A stretch of 64,000 nucleotides of DNA from Bacteroidales bacterium (GTDB lineage Bacteria > Bacteroidota > Bacteroidia > Bacteroidales > GCA-2748055), in the NCBI GenBank assembly GCA_029210725.1, contig JARGFM010000008.1:1-64000 (forward strand). The letters run 5' to 3'. A model generated the notes under the pieces. It saw only the letters and a program-made list of their open reading frames with translations. It was not told where the DNA came from and made no database searches. Shown piece by piece: positions 35,023 through 45,009 of this stretch (positions are counted from its first letter, which is position 1; each line of letters begins with the position of its first letter). The position numbers and the translations under genes are program-made.

Positions 35023-36236
35023 TCAGTCATGAGCTGAAGGATCTGAAGGAGGAACTTGAAAAAGAGTTACAGGATAATATTCTCTCCTGGTGGATGAGCT
35101 TTGCCCCCGACCGGGAACGGGGCGGTTTTTACGGTCACATCGATCATCTGAACCAGGTGGTGGAAGGAGCCGGGAAAGGAGCGGTACTGAATGCCCGCAT
35201 CCTCTGGACCTTTTCAGCAGCCTACGGCTTGTACCGGAGGCCGGATTACCTGGAAACGGCCCGCAGAGCCTTTGACTATATCACCCGCTTTTTCACCGAT
35301 AAGAAATACGGAGGTGTTTACTGGGAACTGGAACCCGACGGCAGTGTGCGGTCCGGCCGGAAACAGATCTATGCCATCGCTTTTACGATATACGCCATGG
35401 CCGAATATCATCTGGCCTCCGGGGACGACCGTCCCCTGAAAATTGCCAGGGGGCTCTTCCGGGATATGGAGGCCCATGCCCCGGACAGACAGCTGAATGG
35501 CTACAAAGAGGCCCTTTCCCGCGATTGGAAACCGCTGCAGGATATGCGGCTCAGTGAAAAAGACCAGAACGAAAGCAAGACCATGAACACCCACCTGCAC
35601 ATCCTGGAGGCCTATACCAATCTCTTCAGAATCTGGAAGGATGTTCAGCTGGAGAAGGCCCTGAAGAACGTATTGCGGCTGCTGCTGGACCGATTCGTTG
35701 ACCGCAGCTCCCTGCACCTGAATCTCTTCTTTGACGACCAGTGGACCCTGAGATCCTCCCTGATCTCCTATGGTCATGACATCGAGGCCAGCTGGCTCCT
35801 GCATGAAGCAGCCGGGGTACTGGAAGACCGGGAACTGATAAGGGAAACCGGACAACTGGCCGTGAGTATGGCCCGTGAAAATCTGGCTAGTCTCGATGCA
35901 GACGGGGGACTACCCTATGAGTTCTTCCCCGAAACCGGGGAGATGGATACAGACAGGCACTGGTGGCCCCAGGCCGAGGCCCTGGTGGGGTATTTCAATG
36001 CATTCCAGCTCTCGGGCGAGCATGAGTTTCTTGCCGGGGCCCTGGAAATCCGGGCTTTTATCCGGGAACATATGATCGATCCCGCCCTGGGAGAATGGTA
36101 CTGGGGAGTGGACATAAACGGGAAGCCGCAAACAGAGAAAGAAAAGGCCGGCTTCTGGAAGTGCCCCTATCATAACGGAAGGGCCTGTATGGAGATCATA
36201 CGTAGAATTGAGGAACTGAACAAATCACAAATCTAA
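35019..36236 (+). CDS. Cellobiose 2-epimerase (AGE family)
   Basis: About 405 residues, (alpha/alpha)6 barrel. Converts the reducing-end glucose or mannose of beta-1,4 disaccharides; in mannan use it turns mannobiose into mannosylglucose. Catalytic histidines are visible in the family positions: NTHLHILEAYTNLF (about 187-200), SYGHDIEASWLL (about 247-258) and KCPYHNGRACMEI (near 385), with QIYAIAFTIYAMAEY and HWWPQAEALVGYF in between. The open frame extends upstream to 34956 inside the symporter gene, but ATG at 35019 overlaps the symporter stop as ATGA and gives the usual N-terminus. The GH130 gene starts 11 bases downstream, so the pair is coupled. Confidence 0.95.
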   Translation: MISHELKDLKEELEKELQDNILSWWMSFAPDRERGGFYGHIDHLNQVVEGAGKGAVLNARILWTFSAAYGLYRRPDYLETARRAFDYITRFFTDKKYGGVYWELEPDGSVRSGRKQIYAIAFTIYAMAEYHLASGDDRPLKIARGLFRDMEAHAPDRQLNGYKEALSRDWKPLQDMRLSEKDQNESKTMNTHLHILEAYTNLFRIWKDVQLEKALKNVLRLLLDRFVDRSSLHLNLFFDDQWTLRSSLISYGHDIEASWLLHEAAGVLEDRELIRETGQLAVSMARENLASLDADGGLPYEFFPETGEMDTDRHWWPQAEALVGYFNAFQLSGEHEFLAGALEIRAFIREHMIDPALGEWYWGVDINGKPQTEKEKAGFWKCPYHNGRACMEIIRRIEELNKSQI

Positions 36237-36247
36237 ACACCTGAACC

Positions 36248-37429
36248 ATGAGTCTTTTTCAGGAACGCCAAAAGGCCATCCGCCAGCAACATGAAACTTT
36301 GCTGGCACGAGAGAACAGGGAGCTATTCAGCACAAACGGAATTTTCAGGCGCTACCAGTACCCCGTGCTGACCCGCAACCATTTCCCCCTGGAATGGCGC
36401 TTCGATTTTAACCCGGCAAGCAATCCCCGCTTTATGGAGCGGATCGGATTTAATGCAGCCTTTAACGCCGGAGCCATCCGATGGAAGGGGAAATACCTGC
36501 TGGCTGTGCGCGGAGAAGGAAACGACCGCAAATCCTTTTTTGCCATGGCCGAGAGTCCCAATGGGGTGGACAATTTCCGCTTCTGGGAGCGGCCCCTGAC
36601 CATGCCCGAAACCGGGGATCCCGACACCAACGTATATGATCTCCGGCTGACTGCCCATGAGGATGGATATATCTACGGGGTGTTCTGTACCGAGCGGAAG
36701 GATCCCGCTGCCCCCGAAGGTGACAGCAGCAGCGCCGTGGCCGCAGCCGGCATAGCCCGGACCAGGGACCTGGTGGACTGGGAACGGCTTCCCGACCTGG
36801 TCACTTATGGAGGACAACAGCGCAATGTGGTGCTCCACCCCGAATTTATCCGTGGAAAGTATGGTTTCTACACCCGTCCCCAGGATGGCTTTATCGATAC
36901 CGGTTCGGGCGGAGGGATCGCCTTCGGGCTCTCCGACTCCATGGTGCCTGCAGAGGTAAAGGAAGAAAAGATCCTGGATGCCAAGACCTACCACACCATC
37001 TACGAATTGAAAAACGGCCAGGGCCCCGCCCCCATAAAAACAGAGTCCGGCTGGCTCAACCTGGCCCACGAAGTACGCAACTGTGCAGCCGGACTTCGCT
37101 ATACCCTCTATATGTTTATGACGGCGCTGGAAGATCCCACCCGGGTCATCCACAAACCCGCCGGACTTCTGATGGGACCCCTGGGTGAGGAGCGGGTGGG
37201 AGATGTCTCCAATGTGCTCTTCTGCAATGGCTGGATCGCCGACGACGACGGCCGGGTATTTATCTACTATGCTTCGTCCGATACCCGCATGCATGTGGCC
37301 ACCTCAAGCCTGGAACAGCTGGTGGACTACTGTAAAAATACGCCGGAAGACGGGCTGCGCTCGGCTGCGTCGGTCGAGCGTATTAACAGGCTGATCGACC
37401 GGAACAAGAATTATTTAGAGTCTTTGTAA
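36248..37429 (+). CDS. GH130 4-O-beta-D-mannosyl-D-glucose phosphorylase
   Basis: 393-residue cytoplasmic five-bladed propeller enzyme that phosphorolyses mannosyl-beta-1,4-glucose to mannose-1-phosphate and glucose. Length and start (RYQYPVLTRNHFPLEWRFDFNP) match subfamily GH130_1. The proton-donor Asp lies in TGDPDTNVYDLRLTAHEDG (about 122-140); phosphate-binding Arg and His are in GGQQRNVVLHPEF (about 194-206) and YTRPQDGF; the closing YYASSDTRMHVATSS is also family-typical. It follows the 2-epimerase by 11 bases, which fits the substrate flow. Alternative specificity for mannobiose itself is less likely given the epimerase neighbour. Confidence 0.94.
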   Translation: MSLFQERQKAIRQQHETLLARENRELFSTNGIFRRYQYPVLTRNHFPLEWRFDFNPASNPRFMERIGFNAAFNAGAIRWKGKYLLAVRGEGNDRKSFFAMAESPNGVDNFRFWERPLTMPETGDPDTNVYDLRLTAHEDGYIYGVFCTERKDPAAPEGDSSSAVAAAGIARTRDLVDWERLPDLVTYGGQQRNVVLHPEFIRGKYGFYTRPQDGFIDTGSGGGIAFGLSDSMVPAEVKEEKILDAKTYHTIYELKNGQGPAPIKTESGWLNLAHEVRNCAAGLRYTLYMFMTALEDPTRVIHKPAGLLMGPLGEERVGDVSNVLFCNGWIADDDGRVFIYYASSDTRMHVATSSLEQLVDYCKNTPEDGLRSAASVERINRLIDRNKNYLESL

Positions 37430-37485
37430 AGGGCCATACGGCTATGAAGCTATCATATGGTGCATTCAAACGATAGCATCAAGCC

Positions 37486-39924
37486 CTATTTGCCCAGGAT
37501 TACCTCTACCTTATTCACACTGGCCTCCGGGCAGATTGGAACCAGAGTTCCCTCCAGCTTCTTCCCGTTAAGCAGCAATTCTCTGACACCCCCGGAGACA
37601 TGATCCGGATTGCTCACCTCGATGCGATAGGTGGCACCCCTGAATTTCCGGGTTACCGTGTAGCCGTCCCACGCCCGCGGGATCACCGGATTGATCCGCA
37701 AACCATCAAAGTCGGTCCGGATCCCCAGGATGTACTGGGAGATGACATAAAAGTTCCAGGCTGCCGTGCCGGTCAGCCAGCTGTTTTTGGCCTCCCCCGG
37801 TTTAAAGGCATCCTTCCCCGCAATCATCTGGGCATAGACGCAGGGCTCGGTCTTATGCAGCTCGCTGATCTCCTCCAGGTAAGGCGGACAAATCTTCCGG
37901 AAATACTCCCAGGCCGCATCCCCGTTCCCGTCCAGAACCTCGGCGATCATGATCCAGGGGTTGTTGTGGCAAAAGATCCCTGCATTTTCCTTATATCCTT
38001 CGGGATAGGTGCTGATCTCCCCATATTGCACATGGTACTTCGTGAACGCAGGATTGTTCAATACAATGCCATATTCGCAGTCGAGCCGTTCTTTCACCGA
38101 GTCCAGTGCCATTCTGGCGCGGCCATCTTCCAGTCCGATCCCGGCCATAATACACATGCCCTGCGATTCAATAAAGATCTTTCCCTCTTCGCTTTCCTCA
38201 CTGCCCACCTTCTCCCCGAAATGATCATAGGCCCTGATAAACCACTTTCCATCCCAGCCGTGTTCATCCACCACATTTTTCATGGCAGCGATATGCCCTG
38301 CAGCCTCCGCGGCCTCCTTGCTGAGGCCCTGTTTCTCACAGAGCCTGACAAAGGCATCGCCATAGAGCACAAACATCCCGGCAATAAAAACCGACTCGGC
38401 CACCCCACCCTCTCTGTTCTCTGTGGTCTGGAAGGCCTCCCCCGGGGTTTCCGAGAAGCAGTTCAGATTCAGGCAATCGTTCCAGTCGGCCCGCCCGATC
38501 AGGGGCAGCCCGTGAGGTCCCGGGTGATGGACCACGTGATAAAAAGAGCGCTTCAGGTGTTCAAAAAGGGTGGCCTTACTGGATTCATCGTTATCAAAGG
38601 GAACCAGCTCATCCAGAATGGCCCAGTCGCCTGTCTCCCTGATATACTCGTCTGTGGAGAGAATCAGCCAGAGCGGATCGTCATTAAAATTACTGCCCAC
38701 TGCATCGTTCCCTTTTTTGGTCAGGGGCTGGTACTGGTGGTAGGCACTCCCATCCTCGAACTGGGTGGAGGCAATGTCTATAATACGTTCCCTGGCGCGT
38801 TCCGGCACCATGTGTACAAAGCCGATCAGGTCCTGGTTGGAATCGCGGAATCCCATTCCCCGTCCGATGCCCGATTCAAAGAAGGAAGCACTACGGCTGA
38901 AGTTAAAGGTGACCATGCACTGGTACTGGTTCCAGACATTGACAGACCTGGTAAGCTCCTGTTCGGGGTGCTCCAGCCGGTATACCGAAAGCAGCTTTTC
39001 CCAGAAAGCGGCCAGTTCCTCAAAGGCCCGGTCCACATCTTCCGAAGTCCGGAAGCGGGCCATCATCTTTTCGGCCGGTTTTTTATTGATCACCTGCTTC
39101 TCCACAAACTTTTCCGCCACAGGCACCTCCACATATCCCAGAACAAAAACCAGTTCCTTCTGCTGGCACGGCTCCAGCTCCACTTTCAGGTGATGGGAGG
39201 CAGCAGGCGACCAGCCATGGGCGCGGGAGTTTCGTGAACGGCATTCCATCACCGCACCGGGAGCATCAAAGCCATTGTAGAGGCCCAGAAAAGCATCCCG
39301 GTCGCTATCCAGTCCGTCCACGTTTTCATTGACCGTATAAAAGGCATAATGATCGCGGTGTTCCCGGTATTCGGTCTTGTGATAAATGGTCGAACCTTCG
39401 ATCTCCACCTGGCCCGTGGAAAAGTTACGCTGAAAGTTGGTGTTATCATCCAGGGCATCCCAGAGGCACCACTCCACAAAAGAGAAGAGCGAAAAGGAGC
39501 GCTTCCTCCTGCTGTGATTGGTGAGTTTCACCTTTTGTACCTCCCCATGATAGCCCAGCGGTACCAGATAGAGCACCTCGGCCTCCAGCTGGTCGACTTC
39601 CCCGCTAATCCGGGTATAGCCCATTCCATGCCGGCACTCATAACGGTCCAGTTCTGTTTTAACCGGCTTCCATCCTGGCGACCACACTTTTCCGTTCTCA
39701 TTGATATAGAAATATTTACCTCCATCATCCACCGGCACATTGTTGTACCTGTAACGGGTGATCCTTCTCAGCCGCGCATCCTTATAGAAGCTGTATCCGC
39801 CGGCTGTATGGGTGACAATGGAAAAGAACTCCTCGCATCCCAGGTAGTTGATTCATGGATACGGGGTTCGCGGATTGGTGATTACATATTCTCTTTTTTG
39901 ATCATCAAAATGTCCGAATTTCAT
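37486..39924 (-). pseudogene. GH94 cellobiose-phosphorylase-like gene with in-frame opal stop near the start
   Basis: Full-length frame of 812 codons. The natural start is ATG at 39924 ([18 protein letters not shown]); after RTPYP a TGA at 39853-39855 interrupts, followed in frame by [21 protein letters not shown]94 enzymes have a conserved PWINYLG here, so TGA replaces Trp by a single base change. The remaining 750 residues are intact: glycan-binding sandwich, linker, and the (alpha/alpha)6 barrel with [13 protein letters not shown], the catalytic Asp in [12 protein letters not shown] and [11 protein letters not shown]. An internal GTG at 39738 could restart translation without the first 60 residues. 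Function if made: phosphorolysis of cellobiose or related beta-glucosides, fitting glucomannan breakdown. Convergent with the GH130 operon. Confidence 0.85.
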
Positions 39925-40012
39925 GAAGCAGAGTATTAACACGGTTTTTTACCCGGGGAAATGCAAGGTACTTAAATTTACAATCATTACATTTATATCA
40001 AAGCAACAAATA

Positions 40013-40483
40013 ATGAATCCTTCTGCCTTTCTGAAAATAGCTGTAGATGAGGCCTATACAGGCATGCGTGCCGGGGCGGGAGGCCCTTTTGGCGCCATTA
40101 TCACCCTGGACGGCAGAATCATCGGGAAGGGCCATAATACGGTCCTGAAATCGAATGATCCAACGGCTCATGCGGAAATAAATGCCATCCGGGATGCCTG
40201 CCGCCAACGGAAGAGTCCACACCTCACCGGGGCGGTCATATATTCCAATTTCGAACCCTGCCCCATGTGTCTGGCCGCCATCTACTGGGCAGACATACGC
40301 TCCCTCTTTTACAGTCACGGGCGCAGGGATGCGGAGCTCATCGGCTTTCAGGATCAGCACCTCTATCATGAATTATCCCTGAATGAAAATCAGAGAGAGC
40401 TGCTGACCAATCGTGTTTCTGTTCCGGAAATGGAAGAGCTTATGGAAGAGTGGATGGGCATGGATGGGAAAATGTTCTATTAA
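40013..40483 (+). CDS. Nucleoside/guanine deaminase (cytidine deaminase-like fold)
   Basis: 156 residues. Zinc deaminase motifs: TAHAEINAI (His ligand and catalytic Glu, about 52-60) and FEPCPMCLAAIYW (two Cys ligands, about 79-91). Size and GPFGAIITLDGRIIGKGHNTV resemble small guanine deaminases of the GuaD/YkoA-like group, producing xanthine and ammonia. A longer frame begins at an ATG at 39923 but that region overlaps the divergent GH94 start; ATG at 40013 gives the normal family N-terminus. No obvious purine genes nearby. tRNA adenosine deaminase is a less likely alternative because the C-terminus is that of GuaD-like enzymes. Confidence 0.88.
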   Translation: MNPSAFLKIAVDEAYTGMRAGAGGPFGAIITLDGRIIGKGHNTVLKSNDPTAHAEINAIRDACRQRKSPHLTGAVIYSNFEPCPMCLAAIYWADIRSLFYSHGRRDAELIGFQDQHLYHELSLNENQRELLTNRVSVPEMEELMEEWMGMDGKMFY

Positions 40484-40562
40484 AGTGCAGCACTTTTATT
40501 GGAAATCAGAGTTCATCTCTTATTTTTAAGGATGGATCTAAACCACTAAATCATATCACATC

Positions 40563-41855
40563 ATGGACAGAAGAAATTTTATCGGAAAATCGGCCCTGGC
40601 CGCCGGAGCGTTTACCATTATACCCGAAAAGGTTTTGGCCGGAGAACAGAAAAAAAGTATGGCACCCAGTGACCGGGTGAACCTGGGATATATCGGGGTC
40701 GGGAAACAGAGCCTCGGACTGCTGAGAAGCCTGGGCGAATGCCCGGAGACCATGGTTCTGGCTGCCTGTGATGTGGACAAACTAAAACTGAATCGCTTTA
40801 AGGGGGAGGCAGAAAAAATGAATGCCTCCAAGCTGAATGGCGGAAGCCAGATCGTGGATACCTATGAGAATTACCGGGAGCTCCTGGAGAGGAAAGACAT
40901 TGATGCGGTGGTGATTGCCACTCCCGACCACTGGCACGCGATGATTGCCATTGATGCAGCCAGAGCGGGCAAAGATATTTATTGCGAAAAGCCCATGGCC
41001 CTCACCGTGGCGGAAGGCAGGGCCATGGTGAATGCCACCAGGAAATACGACCGGGTTTTCCAGACCGGGAACATGCAGCGATCCTGGAGAAACTTCAGGC
41101 ATGCCTGTGAGATGGTTTCCAACGGCTACATCGGGGATATCAGGGAGATCAATGTAAGTGTGGGGGATCCGGATATGGCCGTTGAACTTCCGGCAGAACC
41201 GGTTCCGGAATATCTGAACTGGGATCTCTGGGTGGGGCCATCCCTGTTCCGGAACTATCACCCGGAGCTTGCCCCTCCCATTGAGGATGACGGATGGGCC
41301 AACTGGAGGGCCTACCGGGGTTTTGGAGGGGGCCAGGTCACCGACTGGGGGGCTCATATGTTTGATATCGCACAGTGGGCCCTGGGCATGGATCAATCCG
41401 GCCCGGTGGAATTTTTACCGCCCAAAGAGAGAGGCAGCAGGGGAATGAAAATGATCTACGCCAATGGCGTTGTCATGAATCATACGGACTGGGGAAGCTT
41501 TAATGCGGTACAGTTCCTGGGCTCAGAGGGAAACATTGAGGTGAGCCGCGGTTTTTACCGCTCCGACATCGAAGGCCTCACCGAACTTGAATTGAAGGAC
41601 AGTGATACCCCTCTTTATAAGAGTGATAACCACTACCAGGACTGGATAGATGCCATCAAAAAGCGCACCCGTCCGGTATCCGATGTGGAGACGGGGCACC
41701 GGACCGCTTCCCTGTGTAACATTATAAACATCGGCTACGCCCTGGAACGGCCTCTGAAATGGAAACCGGCACATGAAAAATTCATTGACGATGATGCTGC
41801 CAACAGCATGCTTGGCAGGCCCTTCCGGGGAGAATGGGACTTTAACAACATCTAA
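40563..41855 (+). CDS. Tat-exported Gfo/Idh/MocA-family oxidoreductase
   Basis: 430 residues. Tat-type signal MDRRNFIGKSALAAGAFTI with twin arginine, cleaved near VLAG. Rossmann start NLGYIGVGKQSLGLL (about 39-53) binds NAD(P); EKPMALTVAEG (about 143-153) carries the conserved Lys; a C-terminal beta-sheet domain holds GQVTDWGAHMFDIAQWALG with the family's catalytic-type His. Probably oxidises or reduces a sugar in the periplasm with tightly bound cofactor, as for glycoside 3-oxidoreductases. It precedes the damaged S9 peptidase by 15 bases, and GH5 after that, so the three may form one operon. Substrate unknown. Confidence 0.88.
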   Translation: MDRRNFIGKSALAAGAFTIIPEKVLAGEQKKSMAPSDRVNLGYIGVGKQSLGLLRSLGECPETMVLAACDVDKLKLNRFKGEAEKMNASKLNGGSQIVDTYENYRELLERKDIDAVVIATPDHWHAMIAIDAARAGKDIYCEKPMALTVAEGRAMVNATRKYDRVFQTGNMQRSWRNFRHACEMVSNGYIGDIREINVSVGDPDMAVELPAEPVPEYLNWDLWVGPSLFRNYHPELAPPIEDDGWANWRAYRGFGGGQVTDWGAHMFDIAQWALGMDQSGPVEFLPPKERGSRGMKMIYANGVVMNHTDWGSFNAVQFLGSEGNIEVSRGFYRSDIEGLTELELKDSDTPLYKSDNHYQDWIDAIKKRTRPVSDVETGHRTASLCNIINIGYALERPLKWKPAHEKFIDDDAANSMLGRPFRGEWDFNNI

Positions 41856-41870
41856 ACTGACCGGAAAAAT

Positions 41871-43936
41871 ATGAACAGATTCTCTCTTGCCTTCTTACTG
41901 GCCATTGGTATCACTCTTTTGAATCCGAAGCTGCCTGCGGACAGGATCCCTTAAGTCCGCAGGAGCTCCTGGAGCTGAAAACCGCCGGGGTGGTTCAGAT
42001 CAGCCCTGCCAGAAATGAAGTCATTTATTATGTATCTGCCCCCAGGGGACCCAACGATGAACCGGGTGAGGCCAACAGAAAGTACTACCGGGCATCTCTT
42101 GAAAACTGGATACCCGGCCCCCTCCTTGAAGACAGGCCGTCTGCCGGCTCTCCCCTCTTCAGTCCCGATGGCGGTTATATTGCCTTTCTCGACGCGGAAA
42201 AGGGCGAAGCCAGACAGGTCTGGGTGATGAGCGCCCATGGAGGCCCCGCAAAAAAACTGACCAACGAACCCTCCGGTGTATCCCAATTCAAATGGCAACC
42301 CGGAGAAAAGGGGATCGCCTATGTTTCCGGCGCAAAAACATCCGGTCGCGAAAAGGAGCTGAAGCAACGGGGATATGATTTTATCTTCTACGAAGAGAAG
42401 CTGAAAAACAACTATCTCCATCTGGCCTGGTTCGACGGGGAGTGGAACCAGAAAAGCGTGTGGCAGATCACCCGGGAAGGAAATGTCTGGGATTTTGAGT
42501 TTAACCGCCAGGGAACTCAGATAGCATGCTCCGTTTCACCGGATAATCTGATCGACCAGCGCTACATGTTCCGGAAAATCTTTCTCATTGACCTGGAAAC
42601 CGGCCGGATGAAGCAGGTCTCCGGCAATGAGGGTAAACTGGGGCCCTATGCCTTCAGTCCCGACGGCAATTTCCTGGCCTACGCCGCTGCTCTGAACATA
42701 AATGACTCCCAGGTCAGCCAGGCCTATGTGGTAAACCTGGCTTCCGGGAAGATCTCCAGGCTGACTCCTCCCGGGTTCAAGGGTCATGTAAGCTGGGTGG
42801 ACTGGAAAGACAGGGATCACCTGCTTTACCTTTCCGGAGAAGGGGTCTATCCCACTCTGAGCGTGGTACCGGTTTCGGGCGGACAAAGAGAGGTGATCCT
42901 GAATGCAGCAGATCAGGACATAATTTTTGGCACCCCGCTGTTTACTGCCGATTTCAAACATGTTGTGTTTGAAGGCTCCACGCCCTCCGACCGGAGTAAT
43001 CTCTACCACTGGGACGGGAAAGGCAAACCGGAGAAGGTCACCAATCTGAACCCCTGGCTCCTGGAGAAAGTCCTGGGAAAACAGGAGGTCATTCAGTATA
43101 CGGTCAGAGATGGAAAGATGATTGAAGGAATTTTGATTTATCCGGCAGGCTATGAACCGGGCAACTCCTACCCCCTGATTGTATATGTGCATGGTGGATC
43201 TGAAGCCCATGAGACAAATGGCTGGAAAAGCGGGTACTCGACCCCCGGACAGGTCATGGCCGGCAAAGGATACCTGGTCCTATATCTTAATTACAGGGCC
43301 AGCACCGGATATGGAGTCGATTTTGCTATGGAAGGGTTTATGGATCCGGCCGGAAAGGAGTTTGATGATATCGCCGATGGCATCGAGTGGGCCGTGCGTG
43401 AAAAGGGAGCCGATCCCGACCGGATCGGTATGGCTGGCGGATCCTATGGAGGCTATGCCTCTGCCTGGTTTGCCACCTACTACACCAAATATGTAAAAGC
43501 GGTCTGTATGTTTGTGGGTATCAGTAATGTAATCAGCAAGCGGGGCACCACCGACATCCCTTTCGAAGAACTTTATGTGCACTCCGGGGAGAAGCTGGAA
43601 AAACAGTGGCAGCTGGCCCTGGAACGCAGTCCCCTTTACTGGGCCCACCAGAGCAGGACCGCCACGCTGATCTACGGAGGAGCAGCCGATACAAGGGTTC
43701 ACCCCTCTCAGAGCCTGGAACTCTATCGCCGGATGAAAATGAATAAGCACCCGGCCGTCAGACTGGTGCAATACCCGGGGGAAGGACATGGCAACAGGAA
43801 GCAGGTGGGCCAGATCGATGTCCTTTACAGGCAGATGGAATGGCTCGACTGGTACGTGAAGGACCTGCACCCTCTGGACGGACCCATGCCCAGGCTGGAT
43901 ATCAGCGACCGGTACGGACTGGACTGGAATTATTAA
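41871..43936 (+). pseudogene. S9 prolyl-oligopeptidase-family peptidase with N-terminal frameshift
   Basis: The ATG at 41871 starts a signal peptide (MNRFSLAFLLAIGITLLN) that runs into TAA at 41970-41972 in its own frame after LPADRIP. The mature protein continues in another frame from CAGGATCCC at 41942 (QDPLSPQELLELKTAGVV), which has no start codon upstream. Removing two bases (or adding one) around 41938-41941 would give LPAQDPLSP, a normal signal-peptidase site, so the frameshift is confined to that point. The rest is complete: WD-like propeller to about residue 380, then the hydrolase with nucleophile GGSYGGYAS, Asp in GGAADTRVHPSQS and His in YPGEGHGNRKQ. Without correction, only a restart at the GTG at 41990 would give a cytoplasmic, signal-less enzyme. 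Confidence 0.8.
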
Positions 43937-43965
43937 ACCGGACAAACTAATTAAAAAGTAAACAT

Positions 43966-45009
43966 ATGAACGGTAAGTTCCGCAGCATGTTGATGCTCAG
44001 CCTGATTCTTGCTTTATCCCTGCATTCATCCTGCAGGCAGAACAGCCCGCCCACGGAGCAGGACGACAAAGCCATGGACTGGATCAGGATCGAGGGCCAT
44101 ACATTTGTAAATGAATCGGGCGAACCCATGATTTTCCATGGAGTGAATATCCGGGACCCGCATAATCTGGAAGAAGATGGGCACTGGACAAAGTCTCATT
44201 TTGAAAAGGCCAGAGCCTGGGGGGCAGACGTGATCCGCTTACCCGTCCATCCACCCTCCTGGAGAACCCGGGGAGAAGAGGGCTACATGGCCCTGATTGA
44301 CCAGGCAGTGGAGTGGGCCCGGGAGCTGGAGCTCTACCTGATCCTTGACTGGCACTCCATCGGAAATCTGAAAATGGAGTTGTTCCAGCACGAGATGTAT
44401 ATCACCTCTTTTGAAGAGACCAGCTCTTTCTGGAAAGCTGTTTCCGGGAGGTATGCCGATGAACCGGTCATTCTCCTGTATGAGCTCTACAACGAACCCA
44501 CCATTTCCGGAGAGCATTTCGGGGAAATGAGCTGGCAGGAGTGGAAAGGCATCAACGAAGAGCTTATCAAAGTGATCAGGTCCAACCATCCCCGGTCGCT
44601 GATCGGAGTGGCAGGGTTTAACTGGGCCAATGACCTGACTCCCATCAGGGAGGCTCCAATAGATGCTCCGGGAATCTCCTACATCAGCCATCCCTACCCG
44701 GAAAAAAGGGAAGCTCCCTGGGTAGAAGAATGGGAAGCAGACTGGGGCTATGTAGCAGAAACATACCCGGTGTTCCTGACCGAAATCGGATTTGCACTAC
44801 CTGAGGAAGAAGGGGTGCATATCCCGGTCCACGGAGATGAGGTATACGGACAGGCCCTCGTGGATTATACGAAAGAAAAGGGCATCTCCTGGGTAGTCTG
44901 GTGTTTTGATCCCGACTGGTCCCCTTACATGTTTACCGACTGGGACTACACCCCCACCCGGCAGGGCACTTTTTTCAGAAAGGTGATGACCGCTTACCCG
45001 GGGCATTAG
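43966..45009 (+). CDS. GH5-family endoglycanase, lipoprotein
   Basis: 347 residues with a lipoprotein signal (LALSLHSSC, then RQNSPP). Barrel from about residue 40: IFHGVNIRDPHNLEEDGHW, VIRLPVHPPSW, LYLILDWHSIGN, acid/base Glu in LLYELYNEPTISG (about 170-182), SHPYPEK and nucleophile Glu in VFLTEIGFAL (about 267-276). GH5 includes cellulases and mannanases; the subfamily cannot be fixed by eye. It lies 29 bases after the S9 peptidase and ends with a 4-base convergent overlap with the isomerase gene. Fits outer-membrane or periplasmic glycan cleavage. Confidence 0.9.
   Translation: MNGKFRSMLMLSLILALSLHSSCRQNSPPTEQDDKAMDWIRIEGHTFVNESGEPMIFHGVNIRDPHNLEEDGHWTKSHFEKARAWGADVIRLPVHPPSWRTRGEEGYMALIDQAVEWARELELYLILDWHSIGNLKMELFQHEMYITSFEETSSFWKAVSGRYADEPVILLYELYNEPTISGEHFGEMSWQEWKGINEELIKVIRSNHPRSLIGVAGFNWANDLTPIREAPIDAPGISYISHPYPEKREAPWVEEWEADWGYVAETYPVFLTEIGFALPEEEGVHIPVHGDEVYGQALVDYTKEKGISWVVWCFDPDWSPYMFTDWDYTPTRQGTFFRKVMTAYPGH

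Noticed and set aside
37440-37485. Possible terminator between the GH130 and GH94 genes (GCTATC/GATAGC, AGGGC/GCCCT)
   Set aside because: Loop too long and no T-run on either strand.
37600-39237. 545-residue plus-strand ORF
   Set aside because: Lies entirely antisense to the GH94 gene and has no recognisable domain; the GH94 reading has full motifs.
33184-39924. Stop-codon reassignment (TGA or TAA read as Trp) to explain the interrupted genes
   Set aside because: Three different stop codons interrupt genes, and TGA, TAA and TAG all end intact genes in the window.
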